DNA of 64,000 nt from Lactiplantibacillus songbeiensis (GTDB lineage: Bacteria; Bacillota; Bacilli; Lactobacillales; Lactobacillaceae), in the NCBI RefSeq assembly GCF_005405125.1, contig NZ_BJDL01000006.1, positions 93,497-157,496 on the forward strand, given 5' to 3'. Positions 19,300 through 27,989 of this stretch are shown piece after piece. Position numbers and translations under genes: made by a program. How positions within the stretch are numbered: position 1 is the stretch's first letter; the number at the start of each line of letters is the position of its first letter. The notes under the pieces were generated by a model. That model saw only the letters and a program-made list of their open reading frames with translations, ran no database searches and was not told the DNA's origin.

Positions 19300-19351
19300 A
19301 CTAAAAACGGTCGCTAGTTGAGCAAATGCTCGCTAGCGGCCGTTTTTTAGT
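19300..19351. terminator. Bidirectional terminator rpoD / O-antigen-ligase-like gene
   Basis: A 23-24-bp stem with one bulge (19300-19323 with 19328-19351) has A5 on one side and T6 on the other, between convergent genes. Confidence 0.92.
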
Positions 19352-19353
19352 GG

Positions 19354-20517
19354 TTAGGTGTTAGTTTGAAGTGGGATAGCCTGTTGAACCTGCCACCAAT
19401 GAGCCATGACGAGTAGCACGATGATCAAGACTTGCAGGGATGACAAGACAAAGTCACTGCTGCCATACGCTAAAATGACGGGTAGGAGTAATGCAAAGTA
19501 GTGTTGATTGGGTAGCTTGGAGTGCGTAAGCCGAATCAACTGCCAACTATTGAGGATGATTAAACTAGCTAAGCCTAGGCCGCCTAATCCGCCAAACGAA
19601 GCTAGGATCATAATGAAAAGATTATGGGCATGTGGCACGTAATGGCCGGTTAAGCTTAAATATCGCGGAGCAAAGCCGAAATATGAGACGCCAAGCCATG
19701 GGGCGGTAGCAAAGACTTGGAGACTATGCTGCCAAATTGCTACGCGGGCAGTCCAACCAGTCGCCCAGGAATAGCTGCGTGGCGCCCAAGCTAGTCCGAA
19801 CCAGCAGAAACTACCGGCACCGCCGATTAACCATAAAAAACGGCGCCAATTCAAGGAAAAGCTGGTCCCTAAAATCAGTAGTAGCATCAGGATTAAGCCA
19901 GTTCGTGATTGGGTCTGGTAAATACCGAGTATGAGTAAAGCGACTAAGCCCCAATTAAGCCAAGTGGTTGCGTAAACGTGCTCGTCAATTTGGGCTAAGG
20001 CCACAGCTAGGGCAATCAACAATAAGCAGCAAGCATCGTTGGGATTATCGGCTGAACCGAATAAGCGATTCGCATTGGCCGCATAGCCCCAAAGTAGGTC
20101 GCCAGTTAAAAATTGACACCAGGTTGGTAAAAGTTGCCAGTGGTTCAACCAGTGGAACAGATTACCACTGACCGTTAAATAACTGCCAAAGTAAACCAAA
20201 TAATGGCAGATTTGTGGCCAAGTTAAGAGCTGAGCGGATTGTCGGCATAGTAGCCATAAGTTTAATAAGACAATGAGTAATACCCCAGATAGGCCGACCA
20301 ACTGACCAGGCGACCGTAAAAGTGTCAGACTGGTAATACCGAGCAACCATAAAATAAATGCTAAGACGTGGTCGTGATAAATGGTCTTAGGCTGCTTAAA
20401 CAAGGTCAGCCATTGCCAGCGACTTAAATAAATGAGCCAGCCAATACCAATTGGTGGTAAGACGGCAAGTAACGCCAACCCAATTGAAAATTGGCGGGTG
20501 GTGAGGGACTTAGACAT
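19354..20517 (-). CDS. O-antigen ligase / Wzy-like polysaccharide membrane protein
   Basis: A 387-residue membrane protein with about ten hydrophobic segments. Its large outer loop and following segment (YVPHAHNLFIMILASFGGLGGLGLASLIIL, given here as HAHNLFIMI plus FGGLGG) resemble the Wzy_C/RfaL domain of O-antigen ligases and polymerases. In Gram-positives such proteins polymerise or attach cell-surface polysaccharide; the substrate is unknown here. It is alone, away from any polysaccharide cluster. I take the ATG at 20517; a TTG at 20529 is possible, and neither has a clear ribosome binding site. It stands downstream of the XRE gene with a gap of about 200 bases. Confidence 0.75.
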   Translation of the reverse strand: MSKSLTTRQFSIGLALLAVLPPIGIGWLIYLSRWQWLTLFKQPKTIYHDHVLAFILWLLGITSLTLLRSPGQLVGLSGVLLIVLLNLWLLCRQSAQLLTWPQICHYLVYFGSYLTVSGNLFHWLNHWQLLPTWCQFLTGDLLWGYAANANRLFGSADNPNDACCLLLIALAVALAQIDEHVYATTWLNWGLVALLILGIYQTQSRTGLILMLLLILGTSFSLNWRRFLWLIGGAGSFCWFGLAWAPRSYSWATGWTARVAIWQHSLQVFATAPWLGVSYFGFAPRYLSLTGHYVPHAHNLFIMILASFGGLGGLGLASLIILNSWQLIRLTHSKLPNQHYFALLLPVILAYGSSDFVLSSLQVLIIVLLVMAHWWQVQQAIPLQTNT

Positions 20518-20716
20518 GGTGACACGCAAGCTTTCTCTTAAAATTAACTGGCCAAAGCAGCCAATTATAAATCGTACAAGCTATTATGCCACTCGTTGTC
20601 AGTGTGATGGTCAGCAGGTTGAAAAGATTTAAGCCTTCTTACAAAAGTTAAGTGAATCGTTATCTTTAAGCCCGCCGTGCCCCAGCGAGTTGCAAGTATC
20701 AGTGTGCGCGGCAGCT

Positions 20717-21580
20717 TTAGTTGTTCAGACCGTTACCCGCGCCAAAAAAGTAATCCACAAATTCTAAGTTAGTATAATTCACGGGTTGGGCCCGCTGTTG
20801 TTGAACTTGGGTTTGTCGCCGGTTTAACCCGGCTTGAGCCAAGGCTTCGGGGCTGGCTAAAAGGTGGCAGTTAAACAGTCGAAAACCGGTTGTTTCACCC
20901 CATTGTAATTGCGCCATGGTCGGGGGACCTAAGACTTCAGCTGGGTGATTATAAAACGCTGCAATCAATCCCATGGCCAGTGGTTTCAAGATTAGTTTTA
21001 GATCAGTATACCGAGCAGCAGCCAATAAGCTATTGATCTGAAAGAACCGGTCTAAGTCTGTTTCATTAGTGGGTTCATCATGGGATTGTAGCCAGATTAA
21101 ATCGGCCGGAAAGTTTTCAGCAGCTTGGGCTTGTTGTTCAGTCAGCGGACTAGGATTGGCTGCTTGTAGTTTTTCTAAGCGGACCCGAAGCTTATCAGCT
21201 GACTGGGTGGTGTCAAAGGTGTCATTAATCAGAAAAGTGGTTAGTAGACCCGTTTGCTCATAGCAACCGGTTAGCGGGAGTATCGCGGTCTGGTGACAAT
21301 CGTGATCAATAAATTTAAGTTGGCCTTGAAATTGTTTAGTGGTGCGGTTGAGTGCAGTCAAGACGACTAATAATTCTTGGTCCGGGATTAGGGTGAGCAA
21401 GTCGTCTAGTTCCAGTTCCAACGTGCGTGCTAACGTATTTAGCTGTTGCAAGTTGAGTTGTTGGGCCTGATTATTGGCCAGTTGGCTTAATATTTGGTGA
21501 TCGATGCCCGTTTGCTGGGCTAGTTCGGTAATGCTGAGCTGGCGTTCGGTCAAGATTGTGGCTAATTCGGATTTGATCAT
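20717..21580 (-). CDS. XRE-family transcriptional regulator with long C-terminal domain
   Basis: The first 60 residues form a helix-turn-helix of the XRE type (MIKSELATILTERQLSITELAQQTGIDHQILSQLA, quoted as SITELAQQTGIDHQILSQLA). A C-terminal region of about 225 residues follows, with no motif I recognise; it is rich in Q and L and soluble. AAGAAGGGATG precedes the ATG. It is divergent from trmK. Its targets are unknown; the O-antigen-ligase-like gene downstream is one candidate. A C-terminal ligand domain is likely by analogy only. Confidence 0.75.
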   Translation of the reverse strand: MIKSELATILTERQLSITELAQQTGIDHQILSQLANNQAQQLNLQQLNTLARTLELELDDLLTLIPDQELLVVLTALNRTTKQFQGQLKFIDHDCHQTAILPLTGCYEQTGLLTTFLINDTFDTTQSADKLRVRLEKLQAANPSPLTEQQAQAAENFPADLIWLQSHDEPTNETDLDRFFQINSLLAAARYTDLKLILKPLAMGLIAAFYNHPAEVLGPPTMAQLQWGETTGFRLFNCHLLASPEALAQAGLNRRQTQVQQQRAQPVNYTNLEFVDYFFGAGNGLNN

Positions 21581-21741
21581 GGTAAAACATCCCTTCTTGG
21601 TTCTACATTGATCCAGCCAAGTTGACTGGCTGGTAACGTTATGGAAGTGCCTCCTTTACCGCAACAGCTACGCAAACAACGTCATTAGTCAGTGAAAAAT
21701 AAAAAATAAGTCGTTTACTAGCGTTAATCGCTTTCTAAGCA
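21581..21741. other. Divergent region between XRE regulator and trmK
   Basis: It contains a perfect 7-bp inverted repeat CCAGCCA/TGGCTGG (21613-21619 with 21627-21633), a possible operator or hairpin in the regulator's own leader. On the - strand an AAAGGAGG (21650-21657) has no start codon after it. I see nothing else. Confidence 0.4.
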
Positions 21742-21750
21742 TGTTAAAAT
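21742..21750 (+). promoter_or_regulatory. Extended -10 promoter of trmK
   Basis: TGT followed by TAAAAT, with no good -35. It lies about 85 bases before the start codon. Confidence 0.5.
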
Positions 21751-21836
21751 GAAAGCAGTTAAAATGATTGAAATTAGCTAAAGTTAAGTTCAATTTTAAA
21801 TCAAATTGGGACCATAAATAAAAAGGGGTTATGTCG

Positions 21837-22544
21837 GTGGATGCCAAACAATTATCACAACGATTAGCAACGGTCGGGCAGTTCGTGCCACAAGGAGCCC
21901 GCGTTGCCGATATTGGGTCAGATCATGCGTACTTGCCAGCTAACTTGGCGTTAAATCAGCGGATTAGTTATGCGGTCGCTGGCGAGGTCGTTAAGGGCCC
22001 ATTCGAAAATGCGCAACATGAAATTCAAAAGTTGGCTTTAACCGCCCTCGTCCAGGCACGTTTAGCTGATGGATTGGCGGCAATTCAACCCGCTGATCGA
22101 ATTGATACCATTACGATTGCCGGCATGGGTGGCCCGTTGATTCGGCACATTTTAGAACAAGGGTCGGCCCAATTAGCCGGTGTAAAACGGTTAGTTTTGC
22201 AACCAAACGTTGGTGAAGCGACCGTACGTGACTGGTTAGCAGCCCACCAATTCAAGTTAGTTGCCGAACGGATTTTGGCGGAAGATGGTCATACGTATGA
22301 AATTCTGGTTGCTGATCACGTAGCTGAACCGGTTAGTTATACGGCAACCGAAACGCTATTTGGACCGTTCTTACTAGCAGAAAAGTCGCTGGTCTTTCGG
22401 GAGAAGTGGCAACATGAACTACAGCGCGCACAAATGGCGGTTAGCCAAATGCAGCAAGCCAAAGTTGTGCCAGCTGAACATTTAGCAGCGATTCAAACCA
22501 AAATAAATTTAATTGAAGGAGTCTTAGCGGATGTTGGCAAGTGA
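21837..22544 (+). CDS. trmK: tRNA (adenine(22)-N1)-methyltransferase
   Basis: Methylates A22 in the D-loop of tRNAs using S-adenosylmethionine. The SAM-binding motif RVADIGSDHAYLPANLAL (near residue 22) and the catalytic-region ITIAGMGGPLI are typical. The GTG at 21837 (MDAKQLSQRL) has AAAGGGG 8 bases before it; the ATG at 21831 would be only 2 bases away. The frame overlaps the next gene by 14 bases. Next to a Nif3-like gene, an order common in Bacillota. Confidence 0.92.
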   Translation: MDAKQLSQRLATVGQFVPQGARVADIGSDHAYLPANLALNQRISYAVAGEVVKGPFENAQHEIQKLALTALVQARLADGLAAIQPADRIDTITIAGMGGPLIRHILEQGSAQLAGVKRLVLQPNVGEATVRDWLAAHQFKLVAERILAEDGHTYEILVADHVAEPVSYTATETLFGPFLLAEKSLVFREKWQHELQRAQMAVSQMQQAKVVPAEHLAAIQTKINLIEGVLADVGK

Positions 22545-23556
22545 GTTAATCACACGGTTTGAGAGTTTTGCACCATTGAAGTTGAAGTGGCACGATGATC
22601 CAACGGGGTTACAAATTGGTGATCCTAATCAGCCGATTCATAAAGTACTGGTAACATTAGATGTTCGGCCAGAAGTGGTCGATGAAGCAATCAAAGTTGG
22701 GGCTGACATGATTTTTGCCCACCATCCGGTAATGTTTCGTCCTGCCGCTAATTTAGACTACCAAGATCCGCAAAAAGCGATGTATGCGAAGATCGCGGCG
22801 CACCATCTTTTAGTCTACGCAGCACATACGAACTTGGACTGTGCTGAAGGTGGGATGAACGACTGGTTGGCACAAGCGTTAGGCCTACAACAAGTAAGTG
22901 GCCTAGTGCCTGGCTATCACGCCGCCGCTGTAAAATTAACGGTGACCGTTCCAGCGGCCCAAGCTGAAGCGGTGCAGGAATATCTCATTAAGACTTGGCA
23001 AGCTAAAGTCGATCGCTATGCCTTGAATTCTGGCGAGCAATTTAGTGTGGATTTACTGCAGGACGACTTGTCAGCTGCCATTCAAGGCATTCAAGCCTTA
23101 CTACCAACTACTGACTGGGACTATCAAGCTAAACCGTTATTAACTGGCGGTCATCAATACAGCATGGGTCGCATCGGGAATTTAGCCCAACCAATGACTG
23201 TCCAAGCGTTTGCGGAACAATGCAAGCAAGTCTTTGGTGTCGGTGGGTTGCGGCTGGTCAGCGCTGAACCGCAACAACTGATTCAGCGAGTAGCGGTGCT
23301 AGGTGGCGATGGCGGTAAGTTTTATCATCAAGCGTTGCAACAAGGCGCACAAGTCTATGTGACTGGCGATGTGTATTATCATACGGCCCACGATATGTTG
23401 GCGGCGGGCTTGTCGGTCGTTGATCCGGGTCATCATATTGAAAGTATCTGTAAGGCACAATTGACGACGTTATTTACCCAATGGGCTAGTGACCATGATT
23501 GGCCATTGGAAATTGTGGCCTCGCAATTAAATACTGATCCGTTTACGTTTATTTAA
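22531..23556 (+). CDS. Nif3-like dinuclear metal center protein (DUF34, YqfO)
   Basis: A member of the Nif3/DUF34 family. Metal-binding histidine blocks are visible at both ends: IFAHHPVMFRP with AAHTNLDCAEGG in the first half and TGDVYYHTAHDM with DPGHHIES in the second. Between them a PII-like insert (residues about 125-225) carries GGHQYSMGRIGNL, as in Gram-positive members. The 341-residue length fits. Function is unsettled; GTP cyclohydrolase-like and metal-insertase roles have been suggested for the family. GGAG lies 9 bases before the ATG inside trmK. Confidence 0.9.
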   Translation: MLASELITRFESFAPLKLKWHDDPTGLQIGDPNQPIHKVLVTLDVRPEVVDEAIKVGADMIFAHHPVMFRPAANLDYQDPQKAMYAKIAAHHLLVYAAHTNLDCAEGGMNDWLAQALGLQQVSGLVPGYHAAAVKLTVTVPAAQAEAVQEYLIKTWQAKVDRYALNSGEQFSVDLLQDDLSAAIQGIQALLPTTDWDYQAKPLLTGGHQYSMGRIGNLAQPMTVQAFAEQCKQVFGVGGLRLVSAEPQQLIQRVAVLGGDGGKFYHQALQQGAQVYVTGDVYYHTAHDMLAAGLSVVDPGHHIESICKAQLTTLFTQWASDHDWPLEIVASQLNTDPFTFI

Positions 23557-23575
23557 CTTTAAGGAGGAACTACCA

Positions 23576-24817
23576 ATGGCAACTTATCCACATTTAATTT
23601 CTGACTTTTTAAGTTTTGTGAAGATTAACAGTCGTTCTGACGAAACGTCGACCACGATTCCATCATCACCACGCGAGACGGCCTTTTTGCAGCAGCTAAT
23701 GACCAAATTAACTGATTTAGGCTTGAGTGATGTTGAACAAGATGCGCAAAGTGCGTATGTTTTTGCAACGGTGCCCGCTAACACGGATCAACCTGTCAAA
23801 ACGTTAGGCTTTATTTCACATATCGATACCGCTGACTTTAACGCTGAAAATATTCAACCCCAAATCGTTGAAAACTATGATGGTCATTCGGTGATCAAAT
23901 TAGGCACGAGTGGCTATGATTTAGATCCTAAGGTGTTTGCTAATTTAAAGAATTACACCGGGCACACGTTGATTACGACCGATGGGAATACCTTACTTGG
24001 CGCGGATGATAAGGCCGGCGTCGCTGAAATCATCAGTGTTGCAGAATATTTGTTGGCGCATCCGGAAGTTAAGCATGGGAAGATTCGGCTAGGCTTTGGT
24101 CCGGATGAAGAGATTGGAACTGGGGCTGACCACTTTAACGTGCCCGCTTTTGGTGCTGATTATGCATACACGGTCGACGGTGGGCCATTAGGTGAGCTTG
24201 AATATGAAACGTTTAATGCGGCTCAAGCTGAAGTCAGCTTTACTGGGGTCAATGTGCATCCCGCCGAAGCTAAGGATATTATGATCAACGCCTTGCAGTT
24301 AGCGGTTGACTTCCAAAATGGTTTACCTGCGCAAGAAGTGCCGGAACATACGAGTGGTCGGGAAGGCTTCTATCATTTGTTAGCCTTAGATGGCACGGTT
24401 GATAATGCCAAGATGACCTACATTATTCGTGACCATGACCGGGCAAAATTCGAAGACCGGAAAAAGACCTTCCAAGCCGTTGCGGATCATCTGAACGCCC
24501 AATTCGATGTGGAACGGGTTCACGTTAACATGAAGGATCAGTACTATAACATGCGTGAAATTATTGAAAAGGACATGACCGTGGTTGAATTAGCTAAACA
24601 ATCGATGGAAAAATTAGGCATCAAACCAGTTATCTATCCGGTTCGTGGTGGGACTGATGGCTCGAAGATTTCATTCATGGGCTTACCAACGCCTAATTTA
24701 TTCGCAGGTGGCGAGAACATGCACGGCCGCTTTGAATATGTGTCTGAACAAGTGATGGCTCAGGCTGTCGATGTGGTACTCCAAATTATTACTGATAATG
24801 CCCAACAAACTAAATAG
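23576..24817 (+). CDS. pepT: Peptidase T (aminotripeptidase)
   Basis: A cytoplasmic zinc tripeptidase of the M20 family, releasing the N-terminal residue from tripeptides. Lactobacilli use it in peptide nutrition. Metal and catalytic blocks are present: GFISHIDTAD, LGADDKAG and FGPDEEIGTG. The 413-residue length is normal. AAGGAGGAAC precedes the ATG. The promoter for clpB begins at its stop codon. Confidence 0.96.
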   Translation: MATYPHLISDFLSFVKINSRSDETSTTIPSSPRETAFLQQLMTKLTDLGLSDVEQDAQSAYVFATVPANTDQPVKTLGFISHIDTADFNAENIQPQIVENYDGHSVIKLGTSGYDLDPKVFANLKNYTGHTLITTDGNTLLGADDKAGVAEIISVAEYLLAHPEVKHGKIRLGFGPDEEIGTGADHFNVPAFGADYAYTVDGGPLGELEYETFNAAQAEVSFTGVNVHPAEAKDIMINALQLAVDFQNGLPAQEVPEHTSGREGFYHLLALDGTVDNAKMTYIIRDHDRAKFEDRKKTFQAVADHLNAQFDVERVHVNMKDQYYNMREIIEKDMTVVELAKQSMEKLGIKPVIYPVRGGTDGSKISFMGLPTPNLFAGGENMHGRFEYVSEQVMAQAVDVVLQIITDNAQQTK

Positions 24818-24846
24818 TTGGCAAAGCTGGCCATTCGTTATATAAT
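24818..24846 (+). promoter_or_regulatory. Promoter of clpB
   Basis: TTGGCA (24818-24823), 17 bases, TATAAT (24841-24846). It is nearly consensus. Confidence 0.88.
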
Positions 24847-24851
24847 GCAAT

Positions 24852-24868
24852 GGTCAATAAAGGTCAAA
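24852..24868 (+). promoter_or_regulatory. CtsR operator of clpB
   Basis: GGTCAATAAAGGTCAAA is the tandem heptad recognised by the heat-shock repressor CtsR, with one mismatch in the first repeat. It lies immediately after the -10, where bound CtsR would block initiation. Confidence 0.88.
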
Positions 24869-24877
24869 CCTTAATTG

Positions 24878-24900
24878 GCAGCTGAAATGGCTGCCTTTTT
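24878..24900 (+). terminator. Hairpin with T tract between clpB promoter and gene
   Basis: GGCAGC (24878-24883) pairs with GCTGCC (24890-24895), followed by TTTTT. It may be the pepT terminator or an attenuator in the clpB leader, since it lies downstream of the clpB promoter. Confidence 0.7.
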
Positions 24901-24931
24901 GCTAACCTAATTTAGAGGGGGTTATGAAATT

Positions 24932-27541
24932 ATGAATCCAGAACAATTAACTGAAAGTTTACAACAAGCCTTAACTGAGGCCCAACAAATTGCCCAAACA
25001 CGGCATCATCAAGAAATCGGGGTGCCGCATCTATTTAAATTTATGACACAGCCTGGGGAACCAGCACGGCAAATCTTTAGTGAAGCTGGTGCCGATTTGG
25101 ACCAGTTGCAAACGGAACTTGATCGCGAATTAGACGAAATCAGTACGGTCAGTGGCGGCAATGTTCAATATGGTCAAAGTTTTAGCAGTAGCTTAGCCAC
25201 GTTAATGCAGACCGCGGAAGCCAAACGCAAGTCACTCGGTGATGATTTTTTAGCCACCGATACGGTTGTGTTAGCTTTGATGGACCAAACGGGTGATCAA
25301 TTAACTCGTTATTTGACCCAACAAGGGCTCACCGCGGGCCAAGTTAAAAATGCGGTTGATCGGATCCGAGGTGGTCAACGGGTGACCTCGCGAAATCAAG
25401 AAGATCAATATCAATCCTTGGAAAAGTATGGGGTTGACTTGGTCAAAGCCGCCCGTCAAGGGAACCAAGATCCCGTTATCGGCCGTGATGAAGAGATTTT
25501 AGATGTCATTCGGATCTTATCACGCAAGACGAAGAATAATCCGGTCTTAATCGGTGAACCAGGGGTCGGTAAAACGGCGATTGTTGAAGGTTTAGCCCAA
25601 CGGATCGTGCGTGGGGATGTGCCGTCTAACTTAAAAGATAAAACGTTATTTTCACTAGATATGGGAGCCTTGATTGCCGGTGCCAAATATCGTGGTGAAT
25701 TTGAAGAACGATTAAAAGCGGTTTTGAAAGAAATTAAAAAGAGCGATGGCCAGATCATCATGTTCATCGATGAAATCCATAATATTGTTGGCGCGGGTAA
25801 GACTGAAGGCAGTATGGATGCCGGCAATTTGCTTAAGCCAATGTTAGCGCGGGGCGAACTCCATCTGATTGGGGCCACCACGCTGGATGAATATCGGCAA
25901 TATCTGGAAAAAGACAAAGCGCTTGAACGCCGGTTCCAACGGGTGCTCGTGGCGGAACCTTCCGTAGACGATACGATCAGTATTTTACGGGGGTTAAAAG
26001 AACGTTTTGAAATCCATCATGGCGTCCGGATTCACGATAATGCGTTAGTTGCTGCGGCTAAGTTATCGGATCGATACATTACGGATCACTTTTTACCTGA
26101 TAAAGCCTTGGATCTGATCGATGAAGCGTCGGCGGAGATTCGGGTAGAAATGAACTCAAATCCCACGGAACTGGATCAGGTCAATCGGCAATTAATGCGC
26201 TTAGAAGTTGAAGCCGCGGCCTTGAAGAAAGAAACCGATGAAGCCTCTGTCAAACGGCTCGGTGACCTGCAACAAGAATTAGCCAGTGCGAAGGAAAAGC
26301 AACGGACGCTTGCTGAACGCTGGGATAGTGAAAAGAAGAGTCTCCAGGCGTTAAGTGACAAAAAGGCTGCTTTAGATCAAGCTAAGCATGACTTGGAAAC
26401 GGCAGAAAGTAAATACGACTTGGAGACGGCCGCTAAGTTACAACATGGCACGATTCCTAAATTAGCTGATGAACTTAAACAGATGGAAGCCAATGACCAC
26501 CATGCTGACTGGTTAGTGGAAGAATCGGTAACCGCGGATCAAGTGGCTAATGTGGTATCGCGGATGACCGGAATTCCAGTTAATAAGCTGGTCGCTGGCG
26601 AACGCGAAAAACTTTTACATTTAGCTGATAACTTGCATCAACGGGTCGTTGGTCAAGATACGGCTGTTAATGCGGTGGCCGATGCGGTTTTACGGTCACG
26701 AGCGGGATTACAAGATCCTAATCGGCCGTTAGGTTCCTTTATGTTCTTAGGGCCAACCGGGGTCGGCAAGACGGAGCTCGCTAAAGCGTTAGCTGAAAAC
26801 TTATTTGATGCGGATGATCATATGGTCCGGATTGACATGAGTGAGTATATGGAAAAAGCCTCAGTTTCACGGCTAGTTGGGGCTGCGCCTGGCTACATCG
26901 GTTATGAGGAAGGCGGCCAGTTAACGGAGGCGGTCCGGCGTAATCCATATTCAATCGTCTTATTCGATGAAATCGAAAAGGCACATCCAGATGTGTTTAA
27001 TATCTTATTACAAGTGTTGGATGATGGCCGTTTAACGGATGGTCAAGGTCGGACAGTTGATTTCAAGAATACCATTTTGATCATGACGTCTAACTTGGGG
27101 TCACAACAACTGTTGGCTGGCGTCGACGACCGTGGACAATTATCCGATGAGGCGCATGATCAAGTCATGCAGTTGGTTCAAAGCCGGTTCAAACCGGAAT
27201 TCTTGAATCGAATCGATGACATCATCATGTTTACACCATTACAATTGGATGCGATTGAACAAATCGTGGTGAAATTAATTGCCCGGTTATCTAGCCGGTT
27301 ACAAGATCGTGAAATTACGTTAAAAATTTCGGACTCAGCTAAGCAATGGATTGCTAAGCAAGGCTACGAACCAGCCTATGGGGCGCGACCATTGCGGCGT
27401 TATATTACCAATTATGTGGAAACGCCCTTGGCAAAAGAAATTATTGCCGGTCGGGTGACGCCACAATCGACCGTTGAGATTAATCTGCTAGATGATCATT
27501 TAGTCTTTGAAAATCAATCGGCTGATGCTGTGAAGGCTTAG
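24932..27541 (+). CDS. clpB: ATP-dependent chaperone ClpB
   Basis: Hexameric disaggregase that works with DnaK to rescue aggregated proteins after heat stress. It has an N-domain (residues 1-145), AAA1 with Walker A GEPGVGKT near 209, the coiled-coil M-domain (about 405-520, rich in E, K and Q) and AAA2 with GPTGVGKT near 608. The 869-residue length is full. The M-domain separates it from other Clp ATPases. AGAGGGGG precedes the ATG. Regulation by CtsR is indicated by the operator upstream. Confidence 0.97.
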   Translation: MNPEQLTESLQQALTEAQQIAQTRHHQEIGVPHLFKFMTQPGEPARQIFSEAGADLDQLQTELDRELDEISTVSGGNVQYGQSFSSSLATLMQTAEAKRKSLGDDFLATDTVVLALMDQTGDQLTRYLTQQGLTAGQVKNAVDRIRGGQRVTSRNQEDQYQSLEKYGVDLVKAARQGNQDPVIGRDEEILDVIRILSRKTKNNPVLIGEPGVGKTAIVEGLAQRIVRGDVPSNLKDKTLFSLDMGALIAGAKYRGEFEERLKAVLKEIKKSDGQIIMFIDEIHNIVGAGKTEGSMDAGNLLKPMLARGELHLIGATTLDEYRQYLEKDKALERRFQRVLVAEPSVDDTISILRGLKERFEIHHGVRIHDNALVAAAKLSDRYITDHFLPDKALDLIDEASAEIRVEMNSNPTELDQVNRQLMRLEVEAAALKKETDEASVKRLGDLQQELASAKEKQRTLAERWDSEKKSLQALSDKKAALDQAKHDLETAESKYDLETAAKLQHGTIPKLADELKQMEANDHHADWLVEESVTADQVANVVSRMTGIPVNKLVAGEREKLLHLADNLHQRVVGQDTAVNAVADAVLRSRAGLQDPNRPLGSFMFLGPTGVGKTELAKALAENLFDADDHMVRIDMSEYMEKASVSRLVGAAPGYIGYEEGGQLTEAVRRNPYSIVLFDEIEKAHPDVFNILLQVLDDGRLTDGQGRTVDFKNTILIMTSNLGSQQLLAGVDDRGQLSDEAHDQVMQLVQSRFKPEFLNRIDDIIMFTPLQLDAIEQIVVKLIARLSSRLQDREITLKISDSAKQWIAKQGYEPAYGARPLRRYITNYVETPLAKEIIAGRVTPQSTVEINLLDDHLVFENQSADAVKA

Positions 27542-27552
27542 TTGAAATTGTT

Positions 27553-27865
27553 GCCTGCCGGTTGGTTCCTAAAGCGCTGGAATGCCATGGCTGAGTATTT
27601 TAGCAACCAACGACTCGGCTAGATGACTGGATTGAAAATAATCAATCGTTAATTTTTTAATAGCCGTTAATTAACGCCGGGCGGGCCAGAATTGGCTCAG
27701 TGGTGTCGTTTATCTTAGTCGGTGCTTTTCCGACTTAGATAAAGCCCGGCTTGCGAGACCGTTCTATGGCTCGCAAACGTGGCCACCACGTTCCAGCCGA
27801 TTCTGGGCCAACCAGAGTGGCAAGTTAAACCAACTAGCACCAAGCGTATTCAGCATACTGACTAA
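27553..27865 (-). repeat. Dispersed intergenic repeat, full copy, with four-helix fold
   Basis: The stretch from 12 bases after the clpB stop to the next terminator has no gene but is similar, on the - strand, to 52500-52680. One shared 32-base block (27775-27806 with 52565-52596) has only two differences, and an 11-base block GCCTGCCGGTT (27553-27563) recurs as its complement at 52653-52663. In the centre, helix P1 (27683-27697 with 27795-27809) encloses P2 (27709-27722 with 27730-27743), P3 (27751-27757 with 27770-27776) and P4 (27777-27782 with 27786-27791). Its nature (mobile miniature element or structured RNA in the clpB 3' UTR) is open. Confidence 0.7.
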
Positions 27866-27906
27866 GCTACCAACTAACGATAACAACCGTTAGTTGGTGG
27901 CTTTTT
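27866..27906 (+). terminator. Terminator before dnaE
   Basis: A 14-bp stem (27866-27879 with 27888-27901, with a G-U pair) is followed by CTTTTTC. It ends the clpB transcript, including the repeat. Confidence 0.88.
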
Positions 27907-27948
27907 CTTTGCGCACAATGTCATTTAATGCCGAATCGAACCGGCGTT

Positions 27949-27957
27949 TGCTATAAT
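27949..27957 (+). promoter_or_regulatory. Extended -10 promoter of dnaE
   Basis: TGC followed by TATAAT, 33 bases before the start codon. The -35 is weak. Confidence 0.7.
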
Positions 27958-27989
27958 AGAATTAATAATAAAGTGAAAGGAGCGGTAGG

